In this document: positions 1 through 9,425 of the stretch, one piece after another
Position numbering within the stretch: the first letter of the stretch is position 1
Layout: each line of letters opens with the position of its first letter
Assembly: GCF_900129205.1 (NCBI RefSeq)
Contig: NZ_FQUK01000002.1
Location: forward strand, 43,762-107,761
Direction: 5' to 3'
Length of the DNA stretch: 64,000 nucleotides
From: Thermomonas hydrothermalis
GTDB lineage: Bacteria > Pseudomonadota > Gammaproteobacteria > Xanthomonadales > Xanthomonadaceae
The notes under the pieces: generated by a model
The model's database searches: none
What the model was told of the DNA's origin: nothing
Seen by the model: only the letters and a program-made list of their open reading frames with translations
Position numbers and translations under genes: made by a program

Positions 1-1302
1 GTCAGAAATGCCAGCCAGGATGCCGGCCACGATCGCCTCACCATCCTCGCCACGCGGGTTGTCGTCGGTGACGATGATCGCATCGGCCAGTTGCGCGGCG
101 ATTTCACCCATCTGCGGGCGTTTGCCGGTATCGCGCTCACCGCCGCAACCGAACACGCACAGCAAGCGCCCGGCGGTGTGCGCACGCAGTGAGGTCAGGG
201 CCTGCTCCAGCGCATCGGGGGTGTGGGCGTAATCCACCACCACCAGTGGCAAGCCACCCTCGCCGCCCAACCGATGCATCCGGCCATCCACCGGCGCCAG
301 CCGGGACAGCGTCTCGGCGATCAATGCCGGGGCCATGTCGAGCGCAAACAGGGTCGTGGCGACACCCAGCAGGTTGTCCACGTTGAAGCGTCCCAGCAAC
401 GGCGAGCGCACCGGGTGCGCCTGTCCACCGGCGTGCAGCATGAATGCGATGCCATGGGCATCCAGCACCAGGTCTTCCGCCCGCACGCTGGCACCGGCGG
501 CCCCGCGCGAAGAAAAGCCCAGCGCCCGCACCTTGCCCTGCACGGCCGCAAACAGTTCGCGCCCGAAGGCATCGTCCAAGTTGACCGCCGCTGCGCGCAG
601 GCCCGGCCAGTCGAACAGCTTGGCCTTGGCCGCGCCGTAACGCGCCATGTCGCCGTGGTAGTCGAGGTGATCGCGGGTGAGGTTGGTGAACACCGCCACA
701 TCGAAATGCACGCCGTCCACCCGGCCCTGATCGAGCGCGTGCGAGGACACTTCCATCGCCACCGCCGCAGCACCTTCGTCGCGCAGCTCCGCCAGCAGCG
801 CGTGCAGGCGCAACACCAGCGGGGTGGTAAAGCCGGTCGGCACCGTGCGCGGCCAGATGCCGGCGCCCAGCGTGCCCACCGTGCCCGCTTTTTGTCCGCG
901 CAGGGTCCAGGCCTGGGCCAGCAGCTGCACGGTCGAGGTTTTGCCGTTGGTTCCGGTCACGCCGACCGTCGTCATCGCCGCACTGGGATGGCCATGGAAG
1001 GTATCGGCCAGCGCGCCCATGCGGGCGCGCAGCTGCGGTACCGGAATCGCGTCCGCCGGCACCGGCACACCGGGCGGCGCGGGCGGCTCGAACAGCACCG
1101 CCGCAGCCCCCGCCGCCCGCGCGGCTTCGGCGTAATGCAAGCCGTGCGCGCCAAATCCTTCGACTGCGACGAACGCATCGCCTGGCTTGACCTCACGGCT
1201 GTCCTGCACCAGACCGGTGATGGCAAGCTCGGCGGCCAGCCCCTGCAACTCTGGCAGCAGCTCGCCCAAGAGCATCTGGCGCACGGCGCGATTACCACTC
1301 AT
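1..1302 (-). CDS. murE: UDP-N-acetylmuramoyl-tripeptide synthetase MurE, 3' end outside window
   Basis: Adds meso-diaminopimelate to UDP-MurNAc-L-Ala-D-Glu in the cytoplasm, a step of peptidoglycan precursor synthesis. About 434 residues are visible out of the usual 490-500; the C-terminus lies beyond position 1. The Mur ligase ATP-binding motif GTNGKT is at about residues 117-122, and the DNPR motif that recognises diaminopimelate (rather than lysine) is near residue 414. The ATG at 1300-1302 overlaps the ftsI stop as ATGA, so the gene is translationally coupled as the fifth gene of the dcw operon. Identity is firm. Confidence 0.95.
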   Translation of the reverse strand, partial: MSGNRAVRQMLLGELLPELQGLAAELAITGLVQDSREVKPGDAFVAVEGFGAHGLHYAEAARAAGAAAVLFEPPAPPGVPVPADAIPVPQLRARMGALADTFHGHPSAAMTTVGVTGTNGKTSTVQLLAQAWTLRGQKAGTVGTLGAGIWPRTVPTGFTTPLVLRLHALLAELRDEGAAAVAMEVSSHALDQGRVDGVHFDVAVFTNLTRDHLDYHGDMARYGAAKAKLFDWPGLRAAAVNLDDAFGRELFAAVQGKVRALGFSSRGAAGASVRAEDLVLDAHGIAFMLHAGGQAHPVRSPLLGRFNVDNLLGVATTLFALDMAPALIAETLSRLAPVDGRMHRLGGEGGLPLVVVDYAHTPDALEQALTSLRAHTAGRLLCVFGCGGERDTGKRPQMGEIAAQLADAIIVTDDNPRGEDGEAIVAGILAGISD

Positions 1303-3137
1303 GGCGTCCCTCCCGAGCGGGCCACACCCGCGGCAGACGCCGACTGCGCCACACCAGCCGCGGGCTGCCGCCGGGCCTCGGCGGCCTGCTGTGCGGCCAG
1401 CCACGACGGCAGATCATCCGGCGGCACGTCCATCAGCCGCAGCGCGCCTTCCATGACATTGCGGAACACCGGCGCCGAGACCACACCGCCGTAATACCCC
1501 TTGCGGGTCGGGTCGGGGTCGTTGATCGCCACCACCATGGCAAAGCGCGGGTGATCCACCGGCACCAGACCAGCGAAATAGCCGATATACCGGCGCGAAT
1601 AGCCACCGGCACTGGCCTTGCGCGAGGTGCCGGTCTTGCCCGCCACGTGATAGCCCAGGATCGCCGCCTGGGTGGCGGTGCCGCCCGGCTCGGTCACGGT
1701 CTGCATCATCTGCAACACCTGCGCGGCGATCTTGGGATCCAGCACCCGCCGCGGCGGATTGTGCTGATCCTTGACGAAACTGGGCTGGTGCAACAGCCCG
1801 CCATTCCCGAGCGCTGCATACGCCACTGCGATCTGCAGCGGGGTGACGCTCAGGCCATAGCCGTAACTCATGGTCTGCTTGCTGGTGCCGCTCCAGCGGT
1901 CGGGAGTGGGGAACAACCCGGCCGCCTCGCCTGGGAAGCCACTGCCGGTGCTGCGGCCATAGCCAAACCGGCGCAGGAAGCTGTCGAACTGGGCATTGCT
2001 CAGCCGACGCGCGATCAGCGCGGCACCGACGTTGGAGCTCTTGCGGATCACCCCGGTGGTGTCCAGCACGCCGTAGTTATGGGTATCGGTGGTGCGGTAC
2101 TTGCCGTTCGGGATCCAGCCCGGATTGGTGTCAAACAGCGTGGTCGGGGTGATCACCCCGGCCTCCAGCGCCGCCGCGACCGTGATCGGCTTCATGGTCG
2201 AGCCCGGCTCCATCAGGTCGGTGACCGCGCGGTTGCGGTGCGCATCGCGTGGGCTGCTGCCCACCGCATTCGGATTGAAGGTGGGCAGGTTGGCCATCGC
2301 CAGCACTTCCCCCGTTGCCACGTCCAGCACCACGGCCGAACCGCTGCTGGCGCCGGTTTCGGCAATGGCGTTGCGCAGCTCCCGATAGGTCAGGTACTGG
2401 ATGCGCCGGTCGATGCTCAACACCAGGTCGTGCCCGGGTTGCGCCGGCCGCACCAGATCAACGTTTTCGACGATCCGCCCCTTGTTGTCGCGGATCACCC
2501 GCTTGATCCCGGGCGTCCCCCGCAGCCAATCGTCGAAGGCCAGCTCCAGCCCCTCCTGGCCACGATCGTCGATATTGGTGAAGCCCAGCACATGCGCCAG
2601 CATTTCCCCCTGCGGATAGAACCGCCGGTACTCGCGCTGGCTGGCCACGCCGGGAATGTCCAGCGCCAGGATCCGCGCCGCCTCGTCCGGATTGATGCGG
2701 CGCTTCAAATAAACAAACTCGCGATCGGCGCGCGCGCTCAGGCGGCTGGCCAGCTCATCCAGCGGCATACCCAGCGCCTGCGCCAGCTGCGGCAGCCGCT
2801 CCGGCGCTTTCAGCAACTCTTTGGGATTGGCCCAGATCGACTCCACCGGGGTGGAAATGGCCAGCGGCTCGCCGTTGCGGTCGGTGATCATGCCGCGGGT
2901 GGCAGGGATGGGGATGTCACGCAGGAAGCGGGCATCGCCCTGGCGCCGGTAGAACGCCTGGTCCACCACCTGCAGGTTGAACGCCCGCGCCAGCAGCGCC
3001 AGCGAGCACAGCACCAGCACGATGGCGACAAACTTCAGCCGCCCGTGCAGACTGCCCCGCGATATCGTGGGTATCGTGCGCGGATGGCGCGGACCGTTGC
3101 CCGCCTGACGCTGCCGTTGTCTGCCGAACCGGATCAT
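1299..3137 (-). CDS. ftsI: Peptidoglycan D,D-transpeptidase FtsI (PBP3)
   Basis: Septal class B penicillin-binding protein that crosslinks peptidoglycan at the divisome. It has 612 residues: a short basic cytoplasmic tail, one membrane anchor at about residues 35-52, a dimerisation domain and a C-terminal transpeptidase domain. The three active-site motifs are all present: STMK at about 310, SSN at about 366 and KTGT at about 500. Start and stop both overlap neighbours by 4 bp (ATGA with ftsL and with murE). Length and order match the standard dcw cluster. Confidence 0.97.
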   Translation of the reverse strand: MIRFGRQRQRQAGNGPRHPRTIPTISRGSLHGRLKFVAIVLVLCSLALLARAFNLQVVDQAFYRRQGDARFLRDIPIPATRGMITDRNGEPLAISTPVESIWANPKELLKAPERLPQLAQALGMPLDELASRLSARADREFVYLKRRINPDEAARILALDIPGVASQREYRRFYPQGEMLAHVLGFTNIDDRGQEGLELAFDDWLRGTPGIKRVIRDNKGRIVENVDLVRPAQPGHDLVLSIDRRIQYLTYRELRNAIAETGASSGSAVVLDVATGEVLAMANLPTFNPNAVGSSPRDAHRNRAVTDLMEPGSTMKPITVAAALEAGVITPTTLFDTNPGWIPNGKYRTTDTHNYGVLDTTGVIRKSSNVGAALIARRLSNAQFDSFLRRFGYGRSTGSGFPGEAAGLFPTPDRWSGTSKQTMSYGYGLSVTPLQIAVAYAALGNGGLLHQPSFVKDQHNPPRRVLDPKIAAQVLQMMQTVTEPGGTATQAAILGYHVAGKTGTSRKASAGGYSRRYIGYFAGLVPVDHPRFAMVVAINDPDPTRKGYYGGVVSAPVFRNVMEGALRLMDVPPDDLPSWLAAQQAAEARRQPAAGVAQSASAAGVARSGGTP

Positions 3138-3400
3138 CGCTGCACCACCACGATGTCTTCGCTGCGCGGGAACACCATGCCCAGACGGGTCCGCGCCACC
3201 TGATCGACACGGTTGCTCTCGGCCCAGGTGGCCTGTTCCAGCTGCAGCCGGCTGAACTCGATATTGAGCTCGTCGCGCTGCTTCTCCAGCCGGGTCAGCT
3301 CGATGAATGCCTCACGATGTGCGTGCCGATCGCGCACGATCAGTAGCGCGGTGACCACATTGGCCAGCACCAGGGCGGCAATGACAAACCCGCGCATCAT
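3134..3400 (-). CDS. ftsL: Cell division protein FtsL
   Basis: Small bitopic divisome protein that acts with FtsB and FtsQ to activate septal synthesis. It has 88 residues with one N-terminal membrane segment (about residues 4-22), then a charged heptad-like periplasmic coiled coil (about 30-65) and a short tail. FtsL is poorly conserved, so the call rests on size, topology and position between rsmH and ftsI. There are two consecutive ATGs; the first (3398-3400) overlaps the rsmH stop as ATGA. Confidence 0.93.
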   Translation of the reverse strand: MMRGFVIAALVLANVVTALLIVRDRHAHREAFIELTRLEKQRDELNIEFSRLQLEQATWAESNRVDQVARTRLGMVFPRSEDIVVVQR

Positions 3401-4341
3401 GCCGCCACCTCCAGCTTCTCGGCCACGCGCAGCACTGCGCTGCGGGCACGCGGATTGGCGGCCAGCTCGGCCTCGCCCGCCTTTTGCGCACCGCCCACCA
3501 GACGCAGACGCGGCACGAAAGGCACCGCTTCCGGCAGCCGCCGACGAACCGGCGGCGCCTTGGCCTGCGCCACCATGAACTGTTTGACGATGCGGTCTTC
3601 CAGTGAGTGGAAGCTGATCACCACCAGCCGGCCGCCGGGCTTGAGCCGATCGACAGCCGCCGCCAGCCCGGCCTCAAGATCAGCCAGCTCGCGGTTGATG
3701 TGAATGCGGATCGCCTGGAAGCTGCGCGTAGCCGGATGGATGCGGCCATCGCCACGTGGCAACACCGAGGCGATCACACTGGCGAGCTGCGCCGTGCGCA
3801 GCAGCGGCGCCTGTCGGCGTTGCGCCACGATCGCCCGCGCAATCCGCCGGCTGTGGCGTTCTTCACCATACCGCCAGAGCACGTCGGCAATCTCGGCCTC
3901 GCTGGCGCGCGCCAGCCAGTCGGCCGCGCTTTCACCCGCGCCCGGATCCATCCGCATATCCAGCGGACCATCCCGGGTGAAGGAAAACCCGCGCTCGGCC
4001 ACATCCAACTGCGGCGAGGACACCCCCAGATCGAACAGCACGCCATCCAACCCCGGCGCGGTGTCCTCCCACGCCGCCAACGTGGCAAAGCTGCCCTGAC
4101 GCCAGCGCAGTCGCGCATCGGCAGCCGCCAGCCGCCTGGCTTCTTCGATTGCCTCCGGGTCCTTGTCCATCACCAGCAGGCACCCTTGCGGCCCCAGCCG
4201 CTGCAACACGCCGCGTGCGTGTCCACCACGCCCGAACGTGCCATCCAGATAGCGTCCATCCCCTTTCACCGCCAGACCGTCCATGACCTCGGCAAACATC
4301 ACCGGGAGGTGGGCGGACGCGTTGCCCGCGCCACCGCCCAT
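3397..4341 (-). CDS. rsmH: 16S rRNA (cytosine(1402)-N4)-methyltransferase RsmH
   Basis: SAM-dependent methyltransferase (MraW) that makes the N4 methyl of m4Cm1402 in 16S rRNA. It has 314 residues from the ATG at 4339-4341; a GTG one codon upstream is possible. The SAM-binding glycine-rich loop [10 protein letters not shown] is at about residues 32-41, followed by the FDLGVSSPQ and SFHSLEDR family signatures. The chosen ATG shares its A with the mraZ stop. Its partner for the same nucleotide, rsmI, is also in this window at 6816-7640. Confidence 0.96.
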   Translation of the reverse strand: MGGGAGNASAHLPVMFAEVMDGLAVKGDGRYLDGTFGRGGHARGVLQRLGPQGCLLVMDKDPEAIEEARRLAAADARLRWRQGSFATLAAWEDTAPGLDGVLFDLGVSSPQLDVAERGFSFTRDGPLDMRMDPGAGESAADWLARASEAEIADVLWRYGEERHSRRIARAIVAQRRQAPLLRTAQLASVIASVLPRGDGRIHPATRSFQAIRIHINRELADLEAGLAAAVDRLKPGGRLVVISFHSLEDRIVKQFMVAQAKAPPVRRRLPEAVPFVPRLRLVGGAQKAGEAELAANPRARSAVLRVAEKLEVAA

Positions 4342-4787
4342 CACAACGGCAGACCCAGCACGTCGTCGTCCATGTCCTCGTCACCGAGCACCTGATGGAC
4401 TTGACTCAGATGTGCCTGCTCGCTGCGCAGCTCGAACTTGTCGCCACTGCCCTGCAACACCGCCTTGCGCTCGATGCCGACCGCCGCGCGATGGCTGGCC
4501 GGCAGCGAGATCCGGCCATTGCTATCCGGCTCCACGAAGGTGGCCGCGCCGACCAGCTTGAACTGCAGGATGCGATTGGCGCGCTTGGCCTTGGGCAGCG
4601 CGTTCACCTTGCGCCGCAACTCCTCCCAGACATGGAAGGGGTAGATGTAGAGCGCATCGGTGTCGAACGGGCTGTAGGTCACCACCAGACGGTTGCCGCA
4701 CTCGCGCGCGACCAGCTCCCGGTAGGCGGTCGGAATCGCCAGCCGGCCCTTGTCGTCGATCGTGATGGCGGTCTCGCCGTGAAACAT
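4341..4787 (-). CDS. mraZ: Transcriptional regulator MraZ
   Basis: DNA-binding regulator that represses the dcw operon it heads. It has 148 residues with two AbrB-like swapped-hairpin repeats, each carrying the D-x-x-G-R signature (DDKGR near the N-terminus, DSNGR in the second half). The reading frame is open 36 codons further upstream, but that part runs through the promoter and operators; the family starts at MFHGE, so the ATG at 4785-4787 is chosen. First gene of mraZ-rsmH-ftsL-ftsI-murE. Confidence 0.96.
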   Translation of the reverse strand: MFHGETAITIDDKGRLAIPTAYRELVARECGNRLVVTYSPFDTDALYIYPFHVWEELRRKVNALPKAKRANRILQFKLVGAATFVEPDSNGRISLPASHRAAVGIERKAVLQGSGDKFELRSEQAHLSQVHQVLGDEDMDDDVLGLPL

Positions 4788-4830
4788 TGCCTGTTGCCTG
4801 CCCCGTCTGCCGCGGAGTTCATCCCGAGAA

Positions 4831-4865
4831 AACCACTTTTTCCCCGGGTTTCCCACGGAACCCCA
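4831..4865 (-). promoter_or_regulatory. MraZ operator array
   Basis: Read on the minus strand, four 5-bp units lie at exact 10-bp spacing upstream of mraZ: TGGGG (4861-4865), TGGGA (4851-4855), GGGGA (4841-4845) and TGGTT (4831-4835). This matches the known MraZ site, direct repeats of TGGGN separated by 5 bp. The first two units are perfect and the last two degenerate. The array sits just downstream of the predicted -10, suited to autorepression. Confidence 0.8.
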
Positions 4866-4892
4866 CGATAACAGGCAATCCACAACTGTCAA
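4865..4892 (-). promoter_or_regulatory. Predicted sigma-70 promoter of the dcw operon
   Basis: On the minus strand a perfect -35 TTGACA (4887-4892) is followed after 16 bp by TATCGT (4865-4870), a 4 of 6 match to the -10. The -10 abuts the first MraZ box. The start codon of mraZ is about 80 bp further on. Predicted from sequence only. Confidence 0.6.
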
Positions 4893-4962
4893 CACCTTTG
4901 TGCAGGAAATTTCCCAAGCCCGGTCAATGACTTGCGCAAGACTTCAAGAAGTTGTTCAAGGT

Positions 4963-4971
4963 TTATCCACA
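4963..4971 (+). promoter_or_regulatory. Perfect DnaA-box sequence TTATCCACA
   Basis: A single exact match to the strong DnaA box lies about 70 bp upstream of the mraZ -35, between mraZ and the NRDE gene. A weaker relative (caatccaca) occurs at 4877-4885. One box alone does not make an origin; if functional it would be regulatory. Confidence 0.4.
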
Positions 4972-5103
4972 AGCTTATGTTCCGGCTCATGTTTTCAAAA
5001 TCGCGCCCAGCGCCCCTACCGAACCGGGCAGGACGACTGACGCCAACACACCGAATGCTGCGGCGCAACAAAACGACCTGTGCACAGCCGGCACAATGCC
5101 GCC

Positions 5104-5865
5104 ATGTGCCTGGTCGCACTCGCCCTCCACATCCACCCGCGCTGGCCACTGGTCTTGCTGGGCAATCGCGATGAGGCCCATGCCCGCCCCACGGCACCGC
5201 TCGCCGCCTGGCCGGACACGCCGATCCTGGCCGGCCGGGATCTGCAGGCGGGCGGCACCTGGCTGGGACTGGACCGGTCTGGTCGGGTCGCGGTGGTCAC
5301 CAATGTGCGGCAGGGCTTGCCGCCACCGCACACCGGCCCGTCCCGCGGCATGCTCCCGGTCGGGTTTTTGTCGAGCCAGCAGCGCCCGCAGGATTTCGCC
5401 GATGCACTGGCACCGCACGCCAACCGCTATGCCCCGTTCAATCTGCTGGTGGCCGATCGCACATCCTGCCTGTACCTCGGCAACCACCCGGACTTCCACA
5501 CGCGTCCGCTTCTGGCAGGCATCCACGGCTTTTCCAACGGGCCGCTGGACGCCGACTGGCCCAAAGTGCGCCGCCTGCGCGCCACCCTGACCCAGTGGGC
5601 CCGTGGCGGCGACGAAACGCTTGCGCCGCTATGGCAGGCCTTGGCCGATCCGACACCTGCCGAAGACGATCTGCTGCCCGATACAGGCGTCGGCCTGACG
5701 CTGGAACGGCAACTCTCGCCCGCCTTCATCCGCGGCGCCCACTACGGCACCCGCGCCAGCACAGTGGTGCTGATGGAACAGGATGGCCGGGCGACGATCA
5801 TCGAACGCCGGTTCGGCCCCGAGGGCGTGTTCGCAGGCGAAACCCGGCTGGAAACCGCCGACTGA
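5104..5865 (+). CDS. NRDE family protein (TANGO2-like)
   Basis: A 253-residue protein of the NRDE/TANGO2 family. The N-terminus begins MCLV, placing a cysteine at position 2 as is typical, and the name-giving NRDE motif follows at about residues 23-26. The frame is open 8 codons further upstream, but the conserved Met-Cys start supports 5104. Bacterial members have no settled function; the eukaryotic TANGO2 homologue has been linked to heme and metabolic homeostasis. It is divergent from mraZ and followed after 16 bp by the GtrA-like gene, perhaps in one transcript. Confidence 0.88.
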   Translation: MCLVALALHIHPRWPLVLLGNRDEAHARPTAPLAAWPDTPILAGRDLQAGGTWLGLDRSGRVAVVTNVRQGLPPPHTGPSRGMLPVGFLSSQQRPQDFADALAPHANRYAPFNLLVADRTSCLYLGNHPDFHTRPLLAGIHGFSNGPLDADWPKVRRLRATLTQWARGGDETLAPLWQALADPTPAEDDLLPDTGVGLTLERQLSPAFIRGAHYGTRASTVVLMEQDGRATIIERRFGPEGVFAGETRLETAD

Positions 5866-5881
5866 CCGGCCCACTCACCCC

Positions 5882-6295
5882 ATGCCCGCACCCCCGCTGC
5901 CGCAGTCGCGTCCGTTTCTGTTCATCGCCGTCGGCGGTGTTGCCAGTGCCATTCACTGGCTTGTCGCCGTGGCACTGGTCGAGCGCCTCGCCTTCCACCC
6001 TCTGGCAGCGAATGGGGTTGGCTGGCTGACCGCGTTCGGGGTTTCATTCGCAGGTCACCATTGCCTCACCTTCCGCGGTCACAGTGTCCCTGTGCATCAT
6101 GCGGCCGGGCGATTCTTTCTGCTTTCGGCACTGGGCTTTGCCATCAATGAAGCGACCTATGCGCTAGCCCTGAAGCTCAGTGATCTGGGCTATGCCGTGC
6201 TGCTGGGCATCGTACTGATCCTGGTCGCCGCACTGACCTGGCTTGTGAGCCGGTTCTGGGTGTTCCGTGACATCGGCAACGAAGAGAAACCCTGA
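5882..6295 (+). CDS. GtrA-like small membrane protein
   Basis: A 137-residue protein with four hydrophobic segments and a conserved FWVFRD near the C-terminus, the architecture of the GtrA/DPMS family (often implicated in moving polyprenyl-linked sugars across the membrane). The ATG at 5882 follows the NRDE gene stop by 16 bp, so the two are probably co-transcribed. No glycosyltransferase partner is nearby, so the substrate is unknown. Confidence 0.85.
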   Translation: MPAPPLPQSRPFLFIAVGGVASAIHWLVAVALVERLAFHPLAANGVGWLTAFGVSFAGHHCLTFRGHSVPVHHAAGRFFLLSALGFAINEATYALALKLSDLGYAVLLGIVLILVAALTWLVSRFWVFRDIGNEEKP

Positions 6296-6380
6296 CATCT
6301 CCGCACTTGGAGATTCCGATCGGCCACGGCGGGGGCAAGCGAGATCGCATTGCGCATCACGCATCGCACATCAGCGCGAA

Positions 6381-6753
6381 AAAGCGGCGGAGCCGGCCGA
6401 TAAGCCGGGTTCTGTCGGCGCTTGCGCGCCGCGGCAGTCATTCCTCTCGACGCAGCGTCACCGCTACGTTCAAGCAACCTACCCGGAGACTCGGCGGGCC
6501 GCCTCATCGTCTCCCTATTTGGTCTTGCTCCCGGTGGGGTTTGCCGTGCCGGTCTGTTACCAGACTCGCGGTGCGCTCTTACCGCACCATTTCACCCTTG
6601 CCGGCCTGCTTGCGCAGGCTTAGGCGGTATCTTTCTGTTGCACTTTCCGTCGGCTCGCGCCGCCCAGGTGTTACCTGGCACCGTGCCCTGTGGAGCCCGG
6701 ACTTTCCTCGGCATCCTGAAAGGATGACGCGACTGCCTAGCCGACTCCGCCGC
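6381..6753 (-). ncRNA. rnpB: RNase P RNA (bacterial class A)
   Basis: Catalytic RNA of RNase P, which trims tRNA 5' ends. Read on the minus strand it has the conserved GAGGAAAGTCCGGGCTCC block, the GTGCAACAGAAAGATA block and the terminal CCGGCTTATCGG. The terminal P1 helix is visible: 6740-6753 pairs with 6384-6397 over 14 bp with one G-U. A possible -10 (TAAGAT, 6758-6763) places the 5' end near 6753; the 3' end is followed by a T run. Ends are accurate to a few bases. It explains the otherwise gene-free stretch between gtrA and rsmI. Confidence 0.95.
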
Positions 6754-6815
6754 GGTCATCTTACGTGTTTCACCCTCTCCATGCGCAGCCCGAAGGCTTG
6801 CCGCAAGGCGGGTGT

Positions 6816-7640
6816 TCATTCACCGCCATACAACGCCTTGCGCGGGGCGCCGGACAGTTCGGCGGCCAGCTTCGCCGCCGTCGAAGGCGGTAGATGCTCC
6901 TTGAGCCTGGCGTACAGGCGCCGGCCTTCCGCCACCTTGGCGTCCGCCGCCTCGCCGGCCCCCTGCACCAGCACCACGAACTCGCCCTTGCGCTGATCGG
7001 CGTCCGTCTCGACCCGGGCCTGAAGGGTGGCCAGATCGCCATCGAGCACGGTCTCGAACAGCTTGGTCAGCTCGCGCGCCAGCACCGCCGGACGTTCACC
7101 GCCGAATGCGGCCACCATGTCGGCCAGGGTCTCGACAATACGGTGCGAGGCTTCGTAGAAGATCAGCGTGCGTGGCTCGCCCGCCAGCGCCTGCAGACGC
7201 TCCCGCCGGGCCGACGCCTTGGCCGGCAGGAAGCCCTCGAACACGAACCGGTCGCTGGCCAGACCAGCCACGCTCAAAGCCGCCACCAACGCGCTCGGCC
7301 CCGGCACCGGGCTGACCTTCACGCCCGCCGCGCGGGCGGCACGCACCAGCCGGTAGCCTGGATCGGACACCAGCGGCGTGCCGGCGTCACTCACCAGCGC
7401 CAGCGAATCCCCCGCCCGCAAACGCGCCACCAGCCGCTGGGCAAGCGCCTCCTCGTTGTGCTCGTGCAGGGCAAGCAGCGGGGTGGCGATGCCGAACTGC
7501 GCCAACAGCTGGCCGCTGCGGCGGGTATCCTCGGCGCAGATGGCGGCGACGCTGCGCAGTGTGTCGAGTGCGCGCGGGCTGATGTCGCCGAGATTGCCGA
7601 TGGGCGTGGCGACCACGTACAGCGTTCCGGAAGTCTGCAT
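6816..7640 (-). CDS. rsmI: 16S rRNA (cytidine(1402)-2'-O)-methyltransferase RsmI
   Basis: SAM-dependent tetrapyrrole-methylase-fold enzyme that makes the 2'-O methyl of m4Cm1402. It has 274 residues, the family's usual length. N-terminal VATPIGNLGD and the following AEDTRR segment are family signatures, and the PGPSALVAAL loop is typical of the fold. It is divergent from lpoA with 64 bp between the start codons, the conserved rsmI-lpoA-yraN arrangement of proteobacteria. Confidence 0.95.
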   Translation of the reverse strand: MQTSGTLYVVATPIGNLGDISPRALDTLRSVAAICAEDTRRSGQLLAQFGIATPLLALHEHNEEALAQRLVARLRAGDSLALVSDAGTPLVSDPGYRLVRAARAAGVKVSPVPGPSALVAALSVAGLASDRFVFEGFLPAKASARRERLQALAGEPRTLIFYEASHRIVETLADMVAAFGGERPAVLARELTKLFETVLDGDLATLQARVETDADQRKGEFVVLVQGAGEAADAKVAEGRRLYARLKEHLPPSTAAKLAAELSGAPRKALYGGE

Positions 7641-7662
7641 GCCTGCCTTGGATGAGGGCGCG

Positions 7663-7678
7663 GGCTAGAATCCTAGCC
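7663..7678. promoter_or_regulatory. Inverted repeat over the predicted lpoA -10
   Basis: GGCTAG-AATC-CTAGCC is a perfect 6-bp dyad with a 4-bp centre between rsmI and lpoA. It contains TAGAAT (7666-7671), a 5 of 6 match to the -10 element, read towards lpoA. No good -35 was found. It may simply be a promoter or mark an operator. Confidence 0.3.
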
Positions 7679-7704
7679 GGTTCCCCCTGCGAGCGCCCAC
7701 GCCT

Positions 7705-9051
7705 GTGGCCCTGATCCGATTTGCGAGTCTTGTCCTGCTGCTGGCGCTGGCCGGCTGCACCACCGTCGCCCCGAAAGCGCCGCCTCCGCCGCCCTACGCC
7801 GCCGCCACCGTGCAGGCGCAAACCCTGGCCGCCGGTCACGCAGCGCTGACCGGCCCGGCGCGCCGCGACAACGCCGAGGCCATCCTGCAGCTGTTGGCCG
7901 GCCTGGACGACGCCACCCTGACCCGTGACGCCGCCCGCCTGTCGGCCAACGACCCGCTGTACCCCTTCGTCGCCCGCGTGCTGCAACAGCGCGGACTGCC
8001 GCTGCCGCACCCGCTCAGCCAGAGCGAGTTCCGTTTCGGCGCGGCCGACCGCCCGCCAGCGGCCAGCGACGGCTGGCGCCCGCCGCTGCGGGTGGCGGTT
8101 CTGCTGCCTTTGACCGGGCCACAGGCGCCGGCAGCCGCAGCGGTTCGTGACGGCTACCTGGCCGGCTACTACAACAGCAACCGGCCCAGGCCACAGGTGC
8201 GCTTCTACGACACCACCGGCGGGGTGCGCGCGGCCCTGGCACGCGCCGCCGCCGACGGCAACGATGCCGCCGTCGGCCCACTGATCCGCGAAGACGTGGA
8301 TGCGGTGTTCGCCGATACCCCGCCGCTGCCCCTGCTGGCCCTCAACCGTGGCGAGCACATGCCGCCGGAAGGCAGCGCGGCCTTCTCGCTCTCGCCGGAA
8401 GACGAAGGGGTCAGCCTGGCCGAAGCGCTGCTCGAAGGCCACTACCGGCACGTGCTGCTGATCGTCGGCGACGATGACGCCCAACGTCGCACGGCGGCCA
8501 CCGCCCAGGCCCGGCTGCAACAGCGCAATGTGCAGGTGAGCCGACTGGCCTATGCGCCGGCAATGACCGATTCCCTGACCAGCGCGGCCCAGCAGGCGCA
8601 CCCGGATGCCGTGCTGCTGCTGCTCAAAGGCGCGCAGGCGCGTGTCGTGGTGCCGCAGCTGGCGCTGGCCAATCTAGCCGGGCTGCCGCGTTATGCCGGC
8701 TCGCAGATCACCCAGGGCACCGGCAACCCCACCCAGGATGCCGCACTGGACGGCACCCTGTTCCCGACCGAGCCGTGGCTGGCGCAGCGCATCCCCAGCC
8801 TGCCGACGCAGCGCGAAGCGGCGGCCCGGGTGGACACCGCACAGGGGCCAGCGGCCCGGTTGTTCGCCTTCGGGCTGGATGCCTGGCAACTGACCGGCAT
8901 GCTGGAATCCCTGGCACGGCAGCCGCAGACCACCCTGACCGGGGCCACCGGCCGGCTCAGCCTGGACGCGTTTGGCATGGTCGTCCGTCGCCCCGGCTGG
9001 TCGCGCTTTTCCGGCGGCGTACCGGTTCCCGTCACCGATGCCACGCCCTGA
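7705..9051 (+). CDS. lpoA: Penicillin-binding protein activator LpoA
   Basis: Outer-membrane lipoprotein that activates PBP1A. It has 448 residues from a GTG start. The signal peptide ends in a lipobox, LALAGC, with the lipidated cysteine at about residue 18. The C-terminal two thirds has the periplasmic-binding-protein-like fold of the LppC/LpoA family ([11 protein letters not shown] near residue 133). It is much shorter than the roughly 680-residue E. coli LpoA because the N-terminal helical repeat domain is reduced. Its end overlaps yraN by 14 bp. Confidence 0.9.
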   Translation: MALIRFASLVLLLALAGCTTVAPKAPPPPPYAAATVQAQTLAAGHAALTGPARRDNAEAILQLLAGLDDATLTRDAARLSANDPLYPFVARVLQQRGLPLPHPLSQSEFRFGAADRPPAASDGWRPPLRVAVLLPLTGPQAPAAAAVRDGYLAGYYNSNRPRPQVRFYDTTGGVRAALARAAADGNDAAVGPLIREDVDAVFADTPPLPLLALNRGEHMPPEGSAAFSLSPEDEGVSLAEALLEGHYRHVLLIVGDDDAQRRTAATAQARLQQRNVQVSRLAYAPAMTDSLTSAAQQAHPDAVLLLLKGAQARVVVPQLALANLAGLPRYAGSQITQGTGNPTQDAALDGTLFPTEPWLAQRIPSLPTQREAAARVDTAQGPAARLFAFGLDAWQLTGMLESLARQPQTTLTGATGRLSLDAFGMVVRRPGWSRFSGGVPVPVTDATP

Positions 9052-9421
9052 ACCCGACCGACGCGGCCGTGGGGCCGCGGTGGAGGCCGCGGCCCTGGCC
9101 TTTTTGCAGGGGCACGGGCTGCGCCTGCTGGCGCGCAACGCCCAGGCCCGTGGCGGCGAGCTGGATCTGGTGATGGACGAGGCCGGCACGGTGGTGTTCG
9201 TGGAAGTGCGCTACCGCGCCGGCACGGCCTTCGGTGGCGGCCTGGCGTCGGTGGATGCCGGCAAGCGGCGCCGCCTGATCCTGGCCGCCCAGAGCTTCCT
9301 TGCCCGGCATCCGCAGCACGCAGACGCCCCGTGCCGGTTCGACGTGATTGCCGCCAGTGGCGACCCGGCCGCGCCGGTGCTGGACTGGCAGCGCGATGCC
9401 TTCCGCGCTGACGAAGGGTGA
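9038..9421 (+). CDS. yraN: YraN family protein (UPF0102)
   Basis: A 127-residue protein with the restriction-endonuclease-like fold of the YraN family. The GGELDLV...VFVEVRYR segment (about residues 38-60) contains the E-x-D...V-x-V-E-V-(K/R) nuclease-type motif. Function is not established. The ATG at 9038 lies within the end of lpoA; an in-frame ATG further upstream is less likely because the family starts just before this point. Confidence 0.88.
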   Translation: MPRPEPDRRGRGAAVEAAALAFLQGHGLRLLARNAQARGGELDLVMDEAGTVVFVEVRYRAGTAFGGGLASVDAGKRRRLILAAQSFLARHPQHADAPCRFDVIAASGDPAAPVLDWQRDAFRADEG

Positions 9422-9425
9422 TGCC

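Noticed and set aside
1551..3203. 550-codon plus-strand frame opposite ftsI
   Set aside because: Shadow of ftsI, which has all three transpeptidase motifs.
4341..4895. Longer MraZ starting at 4895
   Set aside because: The extra 36 codons run through the promoter and operator array, and the family begins at MFHGE.
4963..4971. Replication origin at the DnaA box
   Set aside because: Only one strong box, no AT-rich unwinding region and no dnaA/dnaN/gyrB neighbours.
6307..6996. 229-codon plus-strand frame over the rnpB region
   Set aside because: The region is RNase P RNA on the minus strand with paired ends and conserved blocks; the frame is incidental.
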